Shown here: piece by piece, positions 1 through 7,902 of the stretch
Layout: every line of letters starts with the position of its first letter
Position numbering within the stretch: position 1 is the first letter of the stretch
From: an uncultured Blautia sp.
GTDB lineage: Bacteria; Bacillota; Clostridia; Lachnospirales; Lachnospiraceae
Direction of reading: 5' to 3'
NCBI GenBank assembly: GCA_934364795.1
Contig: CAKRMK010000018.1
Coordinates: 1-64,000, forward strand
DNA: 64,000 nt
The notes under the pieces: model-generated
The model's database searches: none
Seen by the model: only the letters and a program-made list of their open reading frames with translations
Told to the model about the DNA's origin: nothing
Made by a program: the position numbers and the translations under genes

Positions 1-106
1 TAATATCAGAAATGCTTTCATACAATCTCCCTTTCTTATGTCGTATTTTATCCTAAATCTTCAAGATTGTATCATAGTAAAGTGCTTTTTTCAACAAAAT
101 GTGAGC

Positions 107-148
107 AAAAAAAAATTCTGTTGTGCATAAAAAATTTGCACAACAGAA
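107..148 (-). terminator. intrinsic terminator downstream of tRNA-Leu
   Basis: A perfect 12-bp stem (116-127 with 137-148) with a 9-nt loop is followed, on the minus strand, by a run of nine T (the A-run at 107-115). It sits about 100 bases downstream of the minus-strand tRNA-Leu and is the likely end of that transcript. Confidence 0.85.
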
Positions 149-246
149 AAAAGCTACAGGATCAGAACTAACCAAAATAGTACTGCTTATGTCACAGTTT
201 TCACAATAGTATCAGTTCTTATATTCGTAACAAGAGAAAAAAATAA

Positions 247-330
247 TGCAGGAGATGGGACTTGAACCCACACGATCTTGCGACCACAGGCACCTGAAGC
301 CTGCGCGTCTGCCAATTCCGCCACTCCTGC
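247..330 (-). tRNA. tRNA-Leu (anticodon CAG)
   Basis: Read on the minus strand, the 84-nt sequence has a 7-bp acceptor stem (GCAGGAG with CTCCTGC), the D-loop typical of leucine tRNAs, a CAGGC/GCCTG anticodon stem enclosing TTCAGGT (anticodon CAG), a class II variable arm and a GGTTCAAGTCC T-arm. CCA is not encoded. A consensus promoter lies just upstream and a terminator just downstream, so it is probably a single-gene transcript. Confidence 0.96.
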
Positions 331-370
331 ATTTCTTATGTTTCAATCGCTTTCTCGCGACTGCTTGATT

Positions 371-399
371 ATAATACAACACATTCTTATAAATGTCAA
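371..399 (-). promoter_or_regulatory. promoter of tRNA-Leu
   Basis: On the minus strand a perfect -35 TTGACA (399-394) is separated by 17 bp from TATTAT (376-371). The start point would fall about 35 bases upstream of the mature tRNA. This is a near-consensus housekeeping promoter, as expected for a stable RNA. Confidence 0.85.
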
Positions 400-454
400 C
401 ACTAATTTTCAAAAAAATTTAAAAAATTTATATTTTTCTATCAGCTTATGATTA

Positions 455-931
455 TCAGTCCATTTTGCTCTTTTTATTTGCAGGCAAAAGACCACCAATT
501 ACCCACAAAAGGGTTCCAGCTCCAATACAAAGATCAGAAATATTAAATACCATTTTTCTGAAATCTTTATTTTTTACGTTAAAGCTTACGTAATCTGTTA
601 CATAGCCCTTTGTCCTGCGATCCATATAATTGGAAAGACCGCCGCCCAGTACTAAGGCCAGCCCGGTCTTTCCCAGTTTATTTTTGCCATGGGCCAGCTG
701 GCGCAGGTATTCGCCAAACGCACAGCCAAGCCCAGCTGCTGATAATTCCTGGCAATTTTCCTTGCCAAGCTTTACTTTGCCAAATGCAAAATCCTCATTG
801 TGATAGTTTCTAAGGATCAGGTGTCCGCCCAGAACTTCTTCCTGGCTGCCCTGGAGCCGTGTACGGTCCACATATTCTTTAATTTTGTAATCCAGCAGAA
901 AAATTCCACTGGCAATTGTAAATGAAAACAT
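455..931 (-). CDS. divergent signal peptidase II (LspA)-like membrane protein
   Basis: A 158-residue protein with the two catalytic aspartate motifs of lipoprotein signal peptidase: GGGLSNYMDR (Asp104) and FNISD (Asp133), plus an N-terminal hydrophobic segment ending in an LD pair like the LDQ of LspA. Hydrophobic segments are visible at about 1-15, 88-100 and 129-150; the second membrane helix expected for LspA (about residues 60-80) is weak. Known LspA cleaves prolipoproteins in the membrane after lipidation. Start fixed by AAGGAGG 8 nt upstream. It is not in the usual lspA-rluD context and is more divergent than a housekeeping LspA, so it may be a paralogue. Family assignment good, exact role uncertain. 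Confidence 0.75.
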   Translation of the reverse strand: MFSFTIASGIFLLDYKIKEYVDRTRLQGSQEEVLGGHLILRNYHNEDFAFGKVKLGKENCQELSAAGLGCAFGEYLRQLAHGKNKLGKTGLALVLGGGLSNYMDRRTKGYVTDYVSFNVKNKDFRKMVFNISDLCIGAGTLLWVIGGLLPANKKSKMD

Positions 932-1118
932 ACAGTCAGCCTCCTTATGAGCATTTTCTTAGAACTGTCCCTATTTATAAAATTACAGATATTTTTATCC
1001 TGCATCTTACATCTGCAAGGTTTTATTCAGCAGTTCCAACTGCAACAGCTGTTTTTCTTCAATCGACAACTGTTGCGGTTGTTTTCTTTAATCAACATCT
1101 ACTATAGTTGTTTTTTCT
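932..1118. other. intergenic, T-rich, no gene seen
   Basis: The 187 bp between the zinc-ribbon gene and the LspA-like gene are compositionally biased, with repeated CAACTGTTG-like words. No convincing promoter, terminator or coding region was found; the apparent plus-strand reading frames here are composition artefacts extending over the zinc-ribbon gene. Confidence 0.5.
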
Positions 1119-1736
1119 TCATTCAGCATCTGACACACTTTTTTCTTCTTCAGCTGCAACGGTTTCCTTTTCAGCTTCTGCGGCAACTGTTTCTTCGGAA
1201 GCGTTCTCTACCGCATCCTCTTTTTCCTGCAGATTCAGGGCATCCTCATTCTCCGGTGCTTCAACAGCACTTGTTTCTTCAGTATTTTCGCTTTCTACTG
1301 CCTCTTCACAGACATTTTCCATCTGTGTACCATCTGTTTCTGCTGCATTTTCCTCTTCTGCCGGTTCTGGTATAGGACATGGAGAACCACAGAATGGACA
1401 AAATGCCACACTTCTGTCAACAGATTTTCCACATGCCGGACAGATTTTCTGACCCTTCAGATTTGCAGCTGCGTCCCGATATCCGGCAATAATCTGCATA
1501 CGCTGCTGGATTTCCTCGCAAAAACCTTTCAAACCTTCTTCTGTGTCTGCACCATCTTTGTAACGCTCATAAATTACGTTTCCGATATCAGCTTTCAGCT
1601 TCTCGATCATCTGCTCTTCGCTTGCAATCTTGCTTCTGATCTTCTGTGTCTCATACAGCCGGCCCGCTTTTTTGCTAAGGTCTTTGGTTGTCTTTGTAAT
1701 GGTATCACTTAATTCATCAAAAAAATCACGTGCCAT
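1119..1736 (-). CDS. zinc-ribbon protein with acidic tail
   Basis: 205 residues. The first 90 form a predicted helical/coiled-coil region beginning MARDFFDELSDTI. A four-cysteine zinc ribbon follows (Cys99, Cys102, Cys113, Cys116; CPACGK..CPFCG). Residues 125-205 are a low-complexity Glu/Ala/Val-rich acidic tail. Similar small zinc-ribbon proteins are common in Clostridia but no function can be assigned. Ribosome binding site AAAGGAG supports the start. After the stop (1121-1119) the next ~30 nt still encode a Glu/Lys/Asp-rich peptide in another frame, so the tail may have been shortened by a frameshift. It is downstream of clpX, separated by a palindromic repeat. Confidence 0.8.
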   Translation of the reverse strand: MARDFFDELSDTITKTTKDLSKKAGRLYETQKIRSKIASEEQMIEKLKADIGNVIYERYKDGADTEEGLKGFCEEIQQRMQIIAGYRDAAANLKGQKICPACGKSVDRSVAFCPFCGSPCPIPEPAEEENAAETDGTQMENVCEEAVESENTEETSAVEAPENEDALNLQEKEDAVENASEETVAAEAEKETVAAEEEKSVSDAE

Positions 1737-1821
1737 AATTTTCTTCTCCTTTAACTTATATAAAAATTAAAAATAAAAGTTACATCAGCTTCACTACATC
1801 TGTCTCAATCAGTTAAAATTT

Positions 1822-1905
1822 CTAGCTACGACAACCGAATTTGGGTGAAATCTCCCGCAAAATGGGGCGTGCAGATTGCGGGAATGATTTTGGGGGCACG
1901 CTCTA
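1822..1905 (+). repeat. palindromic interspersed repeat, copy A (right half only)
   Basis: This stretch matches the right half of the copies at 52856-53014 and 54409-54560: the words CGAATTTGGGTGAAATCTCCC, GGGGCGTGCAGA and GGGAATGATTTTGGGGGCACGCTCTA are shared. The left half is absent. The final CTCTA overlaps the clpX stop codon (TAG on the minus strand). Confidence 0.85.
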
Positions 1906-3339
1906 CTGTGCCGTACCGATCATGGGAATCTCCTGTCCACGCAGCATAATACGCGGTCCACCGGTTCCCTCAATATACTCTCTGGTAATGACCACCTGAC
2001 CTATACTGTCATCCTTTGGAATTTCATACATAATATCCAGCATATATTCTTCCAGAATAGCCCGAAGTCCTCTGGCACCCGTATGTTTCTCCAGGGCCTT
2101 TGCCGCAATGGCATGAAGTGCATCCTCATCATAATCAAGCTTCACCTCATCCAGGGCAAGAAGCTTCTGATACTGTTTCAGAATTGCATTTTTAGGCTCT
2201 TTTAAAATCTGTACCAGCATATCCTCGTTTAATCCATCCAAAGTATAAATGATAGGCAGACGTCCAATAAATTCCGGTATCATTCCGAAAGCACGGATAT
2301 CATCTACCGTTACCTTTTCCAGAATATGAGGATCATTATCATATTTATCTTTCAGATCTGCATAGAATCCGATAGAAGCCTGCTTATTTAATCTCTCTTT
2401 AATGATATTTTCCAGATCTGGGAAAGCGCCGCCGCAGATAAATAAAATATTCTTTGTATTTACTGTAACCATTGGAACCATGGCATTCTTGCTGTTTGCA
2501 CCTACCGGAACCTCCACCTCGCTTCCTTCCAGAAGCTTCAGAAGTCCCTGCTGTACTGCCTCACCGCTTACATCTCTCTGGTTGGTATTTTTCTTCTTGG
2601 CGAGCTTATCGATCTCATCAATAAAAATAATACCATGTTCTGCTTTTTCCACATCATTGTCTGCTGCTGCCAGAAGCTTGGAAACTACACTTTCAATGTC
2701 ATCGCCAATGTAACCGGCCTCTGTAAGTGAAGTGGCATCTGCAATGGCAAGGGGCACATCAAGAAGTCTCGCCAGAGTTTTGACCAGATATGTCTTACCA
2801 CAGCCGGTAGGTCCGATCATAAGCATATTGGATTTCTCGATCTCGATTTCGTCCATAGTATCTGTAGCCACTCGTTTATAATGGTTATAAACTGCTACAG
2901 ACATTACTTTCTTCGCTTTTTCCTGGCCGATTACATACTCATCAAGACTTGCCTTGATCTTATGAGGTGCCGGAATCTTTTTCAGGTCAATAGCAGGCTT
3001 TGCATCTTCTTTTTTCTTCTTTACTTTCTTTGGACGGGGAATGGCGTCCTGAAGGCTTCCAAGATTGATCATGCTCACACCTGGCATATTCAGAAGGTCA
3101 TTCAGATTCATTCCGTTGTTCATCTGCTGTGTCATGGTGTCAAAGCTTTTCTGCATGCAGTCGCTGCAGATATGTATATTATTGGGCAGCTCAATCAGCT
3201 TGCCAGTCTGGCTTTCCGGTCGGTGGCAAAGGAAACAGAATTTCTCATATTCACTGTCATCCTCATGATCAGAGTGTCCGGTTTCTGCTACATCTCCATC
3301 TATGATATCGTCTCTCTCGTCGTCAAAATGATCTGTCAT
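1903..3339 (-). CDS. clpX: ATP-dependent Clp protease ATP-binding subunit ClpX
   Basis: 478-residue AAA+ unfoldase that feeds substrates to ClpP in the cytosol. Visible: N-terminal zinc-binding domain (Cys35, Cys38, Cys58, Cys61), Walker A GPTGCGKT (176-183), Walker B IIFIDEID (237-244), ClpP-docking IGF loop (323-325) and the arginine-finger motif EFIGRLP (Arg360). It is about 55 residues longer than typical ClpX: an acidic extension of about 33 residues precedes the zinc finger and a lysine-rich linker (103-112) precedes the AAA+ domain. AAAGGA ribosome binding site. No clpP or lon is adjacent. Transcribed from an extended -10 promoter with a structured leader. Confidence 0.97.
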   Translation of the reverse strand: MTDHFDDERDDIIDGDVAETGHSDHEDDSEYEKFCFLCHRPESQTGKLIELPNNIHICSDCMQKSFDTMTQQMNNGMNLNDLLNMPGVSMINLGSLQDAIPRPKKVKKKKEDAKPAIDLKKIPAPHKIKASLDEYVIGQEKAKKVMSVAVYNHYKRVATDTMDEIEIEKSNMLMIGPTGCGKTYLVKTLARLLDVPLAIADATSLTEAGYIGDDIESVVSKLLAAADNDVEKAEHGIIFIDEIDKLAKKKNTNQRDVSGEAVQQGLLKLLEGSEVEVPVGANSKNAMVPMVTVNTKNILFICGGAFPDLENIIKERLNKQASIGFYADLKDKYDNDPHILEKVTVDDIRAFGMIPEFIGRLPIIYTLDGLNEDMLVQILKEPKNAILKQYQKLLALDEVKLDYDEDALHAIAAKALEKHTGARGLRAILEEYMLDIMYEIPKDDSIGQVVITREYIEGTGGPRIMLRGQEIPMIGTAQ

Positions 3340-3372
3340 AATAAATCCTTTCCTGTTACAATGTTTAAAAGG

Positions 3373-3420
3373 GCTACGTCTGTGTAGCGTAAAATATCCG
3401 TACTACATCTGGATATTTTA
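3373..3420 (-). other. tandem hairpins in the clpX 5' leader
   Basis: Two perfect inverted repeats: a 10-bp stem (3411-3420 with 3390-3399) followed by a 5-bp stem (3384-3388 with 3373-3377). If transcription starts about 7 nt after the -10 box, the first hairpin lies at the extreme 5' end of the mRNA, a position that usually protects against 5'-dependent decay. Whether it also senses anything is unknown. Confidence 0.6.
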
Positions 3421-3424
3421 CTTC

Positions 3425-3433
3425 ATTATAGCA
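3425..3433 (-). promoter_or_regulatory. extended -10 promoter of clpX
   Basis: On the minus strand the sequence reads TGCTATAAT, a perfect -10 hexamer with the TGn extension; no good -35 is present 17 bp upstream, which is typical of extended -10 promoters. No CtsR or HrcA (CIRCE) operator was seen. Confidence 0.7.
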
Positions 3434-3496
3434 TAGTTTTTTTCTTTTTAGAAATTAAGTTTTTATAAATAATACTCCTTAGAGTGCGCCCGATAC

Positions 3497-3523
3497 AAAA
3501 AGGGGGACGCATCCTGCATCCCC
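3497..3523 (-). terminator. terminator downstream of htrA
   Basis: A GC-rich hairpin (GGGGA / TCCCC arms around a GC-paired core, 3502-3523) is followed on the minus strand by five T (3501-3497). It lies directly after the htrA stop codon, separating it from clpX. Confidence 0.75.
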
Positions 3524-3529
3524 TGGTTT

Positions 3530-5224
3530 TTATTGATTGCTGTCCGGTCTGGAGCCCAGTGTAACGGTTATAGTGGATTCTTCATATTCTCCATCTTCAA
3601 GCCGCGCCACACCGATTTCAATTTCTTCTCCGGCTGTATAATATTGCAGCTGTTCGTTAATTTCTGCTTTACTGGATACTTTCTGACCGTCCAGTTTGGT
3701 GATAATATCGCTTTTCTGAATGCCTGCATTGTCTGCTGCTCCACCTGATACCACAGCCATAACAAATGCACCTGCCGGCATATTGTACATCTGAATAGCC
3801 TCTCTGGAAAGATCAGCAAATTTTATTCCAAGATACCCTGCCTGGGATTCATCAGAAACCTTGTCTCTGGTCTTGCGGTTCATAAGCTCTTCCAGAATCG
3901 GCTGCGCTTTTGAAATAGGAATGGCATATCCGGTTCCCTCCACACTGCTTGATGCGATTTTGGCACAGTTAATACCAATCAGTTCACCTTGCATATTTAA
4001 AAGAGCACCACCACTATTTCCTGGATTAATAGCTGCATCTGTCTGGATAAGATCTTCATAGGTATTGGAATCTGATTGGACAGTTCTGTCAAGGGCACTT
4101 ACCCATCCGGAAGTCACCGTCTGTCCATATCCCAGGGCATTTCCAATGGCAACCACCTGCTCACCTACTGCAAGATCATCAGAATTACCAAGCTGTGCAA
4201 TCTTGATCTGATTCATGGTTTCCTCTGGAATATCTGCCTTTTCTACTGCGATTACAGCAAGGTCTGTTTCCTCGTCTGTTCCTTTGATTTTTGCAGAAAC
4301 GGCACCCTCAATATTCAGATCTCCATTTCCGTTTACATAATTCTCTGTCTCCTGCTCTGCATTTACAACATCACTTCCAATGAAGCAAACACTTAAAGTT
4401 GTTGCTCCCTCCACAACATGATTATTCGTTGCAATCAGAAGCTCACTGTCATTTTCTCCTACAATAATTCCGGAGCCGCTTCCTGTACTTGGATATTCCA
4501 TTCCGTATCCAAAAAAGCTGCGGATTTCCTGCATGCTTACAGAAGTAATGGCAACAACAGAAGGCATGGCAGCCTGGGCTACTCCTGCTACCGGCCCCTT
4601 TTCACTGGCCACATCCGAAGCACTTGTATCTTCAGCTGATTCGGCATTGGCGGTTCCATCGGATGATGTGTCCGATGAAGAAGTTAAAACTTCTGCAGTT
4701 CCAACTGTGGAAGTCTTTGTATCCTCTTTAAAGTATTTATCAGATACTGCATTTACACCCTGAAAAACCAGGCCTGCCACCAGCCCAAATACTACAGCCA
4801 GTGCAATAGTACTTCCGGCCTTTTTCCCAAGGCCGGAGGAAGAAACTTTTTTGCCATGAAAAACAGGATGTTTCTTTTCCCTGCTATCAGAAGTCTTTTT
4901 CTCCTCTTCTACCTGATAGTGTGCATATTGTGGCTGCTCCCTGCTGCCGTCAGAGCTTTCTCTGTCAGAATCATACCTTCTTCCATCTTCCTCTGAAGCT
5001 GAACCTGAGGAAGTATCTCTTCCCTCGTCTGTCTTCTGATATCCGGTGCTTTCCACCTTACTGCCTCTGGCATATTTATAATGATAGGTCACATTTTCAC
5101 TTGATTCTTCGGGGGCTGTCGGCTGATCATTTGCAGCATCAGAAGTTACATCCGCATCTTCAGGCTGCTGTGGAACGTCATCCTGTTTCTTCGGATCCTG
5201 TCCCCAATTCCATTCATCACTCAT
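3530..5224 (-). CDS. membrane-anchored HtrA/DegP-type serine protease with PDZ domain
   Basis: 564 residues. A hydrophilic, Ser/Asp/Glu-rich cytoplasmic segment of about 135 residues precedes one transmembrane helix (about 138-160). The trypsin-like domain carries the catalytic triad His269 (TNNHVV), Asp321 (TDLAVI) and Ser404 (NPGNSGGA), followed by a C-terminal PDZ domain (about 450-560). HtrA proteins degrade or hold misfolded proteins at the cell surface. The acidic N-terminal extension is much longer than in Bacillus HtrA. GGGAG ribosome binding site. Ends in its own terminator. Family certain; which HtrA paralogue is not resolvable. Confidence 0.95.
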   Translation of the reverse strand: MSDEWNWGQDPKKQDDVPQQPEDADVTSDAANDQPTAPEESSENVTYHYKYARGSKVESTGYQKTDEGRDTSSGSASEEDGRRYDSDRESSDGSREQPQYAHYQVEEEKKTSDSREKKHPVFHGKKVSSSGLGKKAGSTIALAVVFGLVAGLVFQGVNAVSDKYFKEDTKTSTVGTAEVLTSSSDTSSDGTANAESAEDTSASDVASEKGPVAGVAQAAMPSVVAITSVSMQEIRSFFGYGMEYPSTGSGSGIIVGENDSELLIATNNHVVEGATTLSVCFIGSDVVNAEQETENYVNGNGDLNIEGAVSAKIKGTDEETDLAVIAVEKADIPEETMNQIKIAQLGNSDDLAVGEQVVAIGNALGYGQTVTSGWVSALDRTVQSDSNTYEDLIQTDAAINPGNSGGALLNMQGELIGINCAKIASSSVEGTGYAIPISKAQPILEELMNRKTRDKVSDESQAGYLGIKFADLSREAIQMYNMPAGAFVMAVVSGGAADNAGIQKSDIITKLDGQKVSSKAEINEQLQYYTAGEEIEIGVARLEDGEYEESTITVTLGSRPDSNQ

Positions 5225-5324
5225 AATCTGCTCCCTTCTATGTTAAACAGTAACATCTTCTTTTGATTTTATGGTACAAGTTTAGCAAGCAATTGTGTTT
5301 AAAATGTGATAGATTCTTTAAGAA

Positions 5325-5346
5325 AAGGTGACAGAATACAACACCT
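5325..5346 (-). terminator. weak hairpin after the GT2 gene block
   Basis: A 5-6 bp stem (AGGTG/CACCT) with 11-nt loop is followed on the minus strand by TTTTC; it starts inside or next to the stop region of the glycosyltransferase gene that is transcribed away from it, so its assignment is doubtful. Confidence 0.25.
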
Positions 5347-5348
5347 GT

Positions 5349-6275
5349 TTATTTGTCCTTTTTCTTCCAGTATTCTGGATTCATGGTACAAAAAAGGATT
5401 ATTTTTTCAGGCAGTTTTTCATATCTTTTTCCCATAAAATAGCCTATATACTTAAATCCGCTCTGGCACACAAGCTTTGGAATCAGCCAGATATGTCCTG
5501 TTTTTACAAGATAGGACAGACTTTTTTTCACAAGGCGTATTCCCTCACCTTCTGAAGGGACTCCTGCAAAAATTTCCGGATGCTGTGCCTGTGAAACTCC
5601 CAGATCAAAATTTCTGTGAAACTGCTGGATACTGGAATAATTATGGGAATGGATTACTCTTGCATTGGCAGCATAGGCAATTCCATACCCATTTTTTGCC
5701 ATAGTACCAGCATAGATCATATCCTCATTAAAAATAGCTTTTTTTACAAATCCACCTGTTTCTTCGTAAATATCTTTTCTGTATGCAGCACAGACATTTG
5801 AACAGAAATAAGTTTTGATTCCATATTTCGCAGTGTCCTTCTCCCACTTGACAGAAGATTTGGCAGGATAGTTAAAAGAACGGGTATATTTTTCCAGATA
5901 GCCACAATCCGGTTTGGGAAGCTGTCTTGCATATGCAGCTCCAATCTGGGGATTTTCTGTAAAAGGATGCACCAGTCTTCCAATAAGGTGGTTGTCTGCC
6001 GGGATTGCATCCTGTGTCATAAAGACCATAATATCTGCTTTTGAAAGTGTTGCTGCTTTTCCTCTGGTTCCACCATGGTCAAATTCTTCTTTTTTCAAAT
6101 GATGCACCTTTACTTTTGGAAAATCCTTTTCCCAGGCAGGATTCCAGAATTTTTCTTCCGTATTCATTACCAGAATATTTTCTATCGGATAATCCTGTTT
6201 ACAGATTGTTTTCAAAAGCATTTCAAATTCTTTTCCCGGATGATAGGCAGGAATTATCACATCTACTGTGTCCAT
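5349..6275 (-). CDS. glycosyltransferase family 2 (rhamnosyltransferase-like)
   Basis: 308-residue GT-A fold enzyme. The N-terminal nucleotide-binding strand VDVIIPAYHPG, an acidic pair in the substrate region (FMTQDAIPAD near residue 90) and the later FNEDMIYAG motif are typical of family GT2 proteins annotated as rhamnosyltransferases. It would transfer a nucleotide-activated sugar onto a lipid-linked glycan at the inner face of the membrane. No signal peptide. AAGGAG ribosome binding site. It is the last gene of the minus-strand polysaccharide block and is separated from the LCP gene by about 90 bp with a hairpin. Exact donor and acceptor unknown. Confidence 0.85.
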   Translation of the reverse strand: MDTVDVIIPAYHPGKEFEMLLKTICKQDYPIENILVMNTEEKFWNPAWEKDFPKVKVHHLKKEEFDHGGTRGKAATLSKADIMVFMTQDAIPADNHLIGRLVHPFTENPQIGAAYARQLPKPDCGYLEKYTRSFNYPAKSSVKWEKDTAKYGIKTYFCSNVCAAYRKDIYEETGGFVKKAIFNEDMIYAGTMAKNGYGIAYAANARVIHSHNYSSIQQFHRNFDLGVSQAQHPEIFAGVPSEGEGIRLVKKSLSYLVKTGHIWLIPKLVCQSGFKYIGYFMGKRYEKLPEKIILFCTMNPEYWKKKDK

Positions 6276-6323
6276 CTTTTTTCTCCTTCGTAAAGAAAAC
6301 TAAAAAAGTTTCCAGTTTCTGAC

Positions 6324-6356
6324 AAGGGGACCATTCCTTACCGGATGATCCCCCTT
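6324..6356 (-). other. intergenic hairpin between LCP gene and GT2 gene
   Basis: AAGGGG (6324-6329) pairs with CCCCCTT (6350-6356), with further partial pairing inside. There is no T-run on either side, so it is more likely an RNA-processing or partial attenuation hairpin than a full terminator. Confidence 0.4.
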
Positions 6357-6367
6357 AGAAAATTCAA

Positions 6368-6780
6368 TCAATATCCACTTCCATCGTCAAAAGTTCCATC
6401 GCCGGAGCTATCGGCGCCGCTGTAATCAGTTCCGCTATCATAGCCTCCGTCATAATTACCACTGTCGGAATCGCTTCCACTATTATAATCACTGTCGCTG
6501 TTATAATCACTTCCATTATTATAACCATCGCCACCGTTATAATCATTTCCATTGTCATAGTCGTTTCCGCTGTAATCATCACCGCCGTCGTAATTATCCT
6601 GGCTGTTATCAGTTCCATTATAGTCATTTCCGCTATAATCACTATCTGTATAATTACCGCTGTCATAGTCACTTCCGGTATAATCATTATCACTGTCGTA
6701 ACTGCTTCCGGAATCACTGCTGTAATCATTATAATCGTAATTACCGCTGCCGTCTCCCTGCCATACAATATCAGAAGAAC
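6368..6780 (-). repeat. imperfect in-gene repeat encoding the LCP tail
   Basis: The 3' end of the LCP gene is built of degenerate repeats of GAT, TAT, AAT and GGT codons encoding SGNDY/SDYNSG-like units. The same composition produces a long artefactual open frame on the same strand in another phase. Such repeats commonly vary in length between strains. Confidence 0.75.
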
Positions 6781-7888
6781 CGCCATCTTCATCGGTAACG
6801 GCCGGAGCCTGATCTACCAAGGTATCTTCTCCACCTACAATCTCAATGATTCTTGAACTTGCATCTACAATATTCTGTGAAGGCTCATATCCTTCCTGTG
6901 TACCATAAAGGAACTTATGAAGCTCTTTTACATTATCAACCAGTGTATCTGCCACTACCATACTGGATTTCTTCACATCTGCAAATTTATATTTTGCAGG
7001 GAAACCAGTAGTATCACTGATAGTATAGCCAAGCAGATTTGGAATCAGGTTCAGAAGCTCTGTTTTGGTGACAGAGGTGGAAATCATTGGAAATACTTCA
7101 TCCATAATATTGAAAAGAGTAGTCAGCCCTGCTGATTTCGCCTTATCAACCATAAGTCCGATAACGCGGCGCTGGCGCTCTGTACGTCCCATATCCATAC
7201 TTGCCGTATATCGGATACGACAGTAAGAAACAACCTGTACACCATTAAGATGATACTCACCAAGTGTCTCTTCTTCATTTTCCGGTTTGGGATCCGGCAG
7301 CTCTACAGGTGTATAGCTCTTGCCGGTTTCCTTTGAAGTCTCAATACAGTAGTCATTCATAAAGACCATTTCCGCATAGGAAAGCGGCAAATCAAGTCCG
7401 CCAAGAGCGTCTACAGCTGCTACCATTGCATTGAAATTAACTGTGACATAATCTGTAATGTTCAGATCAAGCATGGTATTCAGCATGGAAATTGCCTGCT
7501 CCGGACCGCCATATGCATACGCTGCATTTGCCTTTGTATAGGTATCATTTCCAATATCCAGAAGGGTATCTCTGTAAACAGATGCAAGCTTCACATCCTT
7601 GGTATCATTATTAATGCTGGCAATAATAATGGTATCACTGTTCTGTGCATCCAAAGCTACATTCTTGGAACGCTGGTCAATTGCAAATAGCGCATAAGTT
7701 GTATAACCAGACATCTGCGGAGCCGTCACATTGGTAACGATCTTGCTTTCATCAAGCTGCGGTGTCTCGATCTTGTTCAGTCTGGAATCAATCTGTCCAT
7801 ATACATATAAACCACATATAAACACAAGCAGACAGATAATTTCCACAATAAACAACGCGGTCTTTTTCTTTTTGCCAGGTCTTGCCAT
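6368..7888 (-). CDS. LCP (LytR-CpsA-Psr) family protein with low-complexity Gly/Asp/Asn/Ser/Tyr tail
   Basis: 506 residues from the ATG at 7888, which has AAAGGG 8 nt upstream; an in-frame TTG at 7906 is less likely. Short basic N-terminus (RPGKKKKT), one membrane helix (about 11-33), then an extracellular LCP domain with the conserved VKLASVYRDT and RIRYTASMDMGRTERQRR arginine motifs. LCP enzymes transfer undecaprenyl-linked glycopolymers to peptidoglycan. The last ~130 residues are almost only Asp, Asn, Ser, Gly and Tyr in DYNSG-like repeats, an unusual acidic tail. Follows the sugar transferase by 14 nt, which fits a joint role in attaching the polymer made by this locus. Confidence 0.93.
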   Translation of the reverse strand: MARPGKKKKTALFIVEIICLLVFICGLYVYGQIDSRLNKIETPQLDESKIVTNVTAPQMSGYTTYALFAIDQRSKNVALDAQNSDTIIIASINNDTKDVKLASVYRDTLLDIGNDTYTKANAAYAYGGPEQAISMLNTMLDLNITDYVTVNFNAMVAAVDALGGLDLPLSYAEMVFMNDYCIETSKETGKSYTPVELPDPKPENEEETLGEYHLNGVQVVSYCRIRYTASMDMGRTERQRRVIGLMVDKAKSAGLTTLFNIMDEVFPMISTSVTKTELLNLIPNLLGYTISDTTGFPAKYKFADVKKSSMVVADTLVDNVKELHKFLYGTQEGYEPSQNIVDASSRIIEIVGGEDTLVDQAPAVTDEDGGSSDIVWQGDGSGNYDYNDYSSDSGSSYDSDNDYTGSDYDSGNYTDSDYSGNDYNGTDNSQDNYDGGDDYSGNDYDNGNDYNGGDGYNNGSDYNSDSDYNSGSDSDSGNYDGGYDSGTDYSGADSSGDGTFDDGSGY

Positions 7889-7902
7889 CTTTTTTCCCTT
7901 TC

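Noticed and set aside
922..1452. Plus-strand open frames rich in Phe/Leu/Ser across the zinc-ribbon gene
   Set aside because: They mirror the acidic low-complexity tail of the minus-strand gene, lack ribosome binding sites and resemble no protein.
3479..3491. TTAGAGTGCGCCC as an inverted tip of the palindromic repeat
   Set aside because: Similar to the tip TAGAGCGCGCCC but too short and without the CCAAAATC part; kept only as a possible remnant.
6364..6792. Long open frame of Ile/Thr/Met-rich composition overlapping the LCP tail
   Set aside because: It is a phase-shifted reading of the repetitive Asp/Asn/Tyr/Gly codons, has no ribosome binding site, and the LCP frame is a clear family member.
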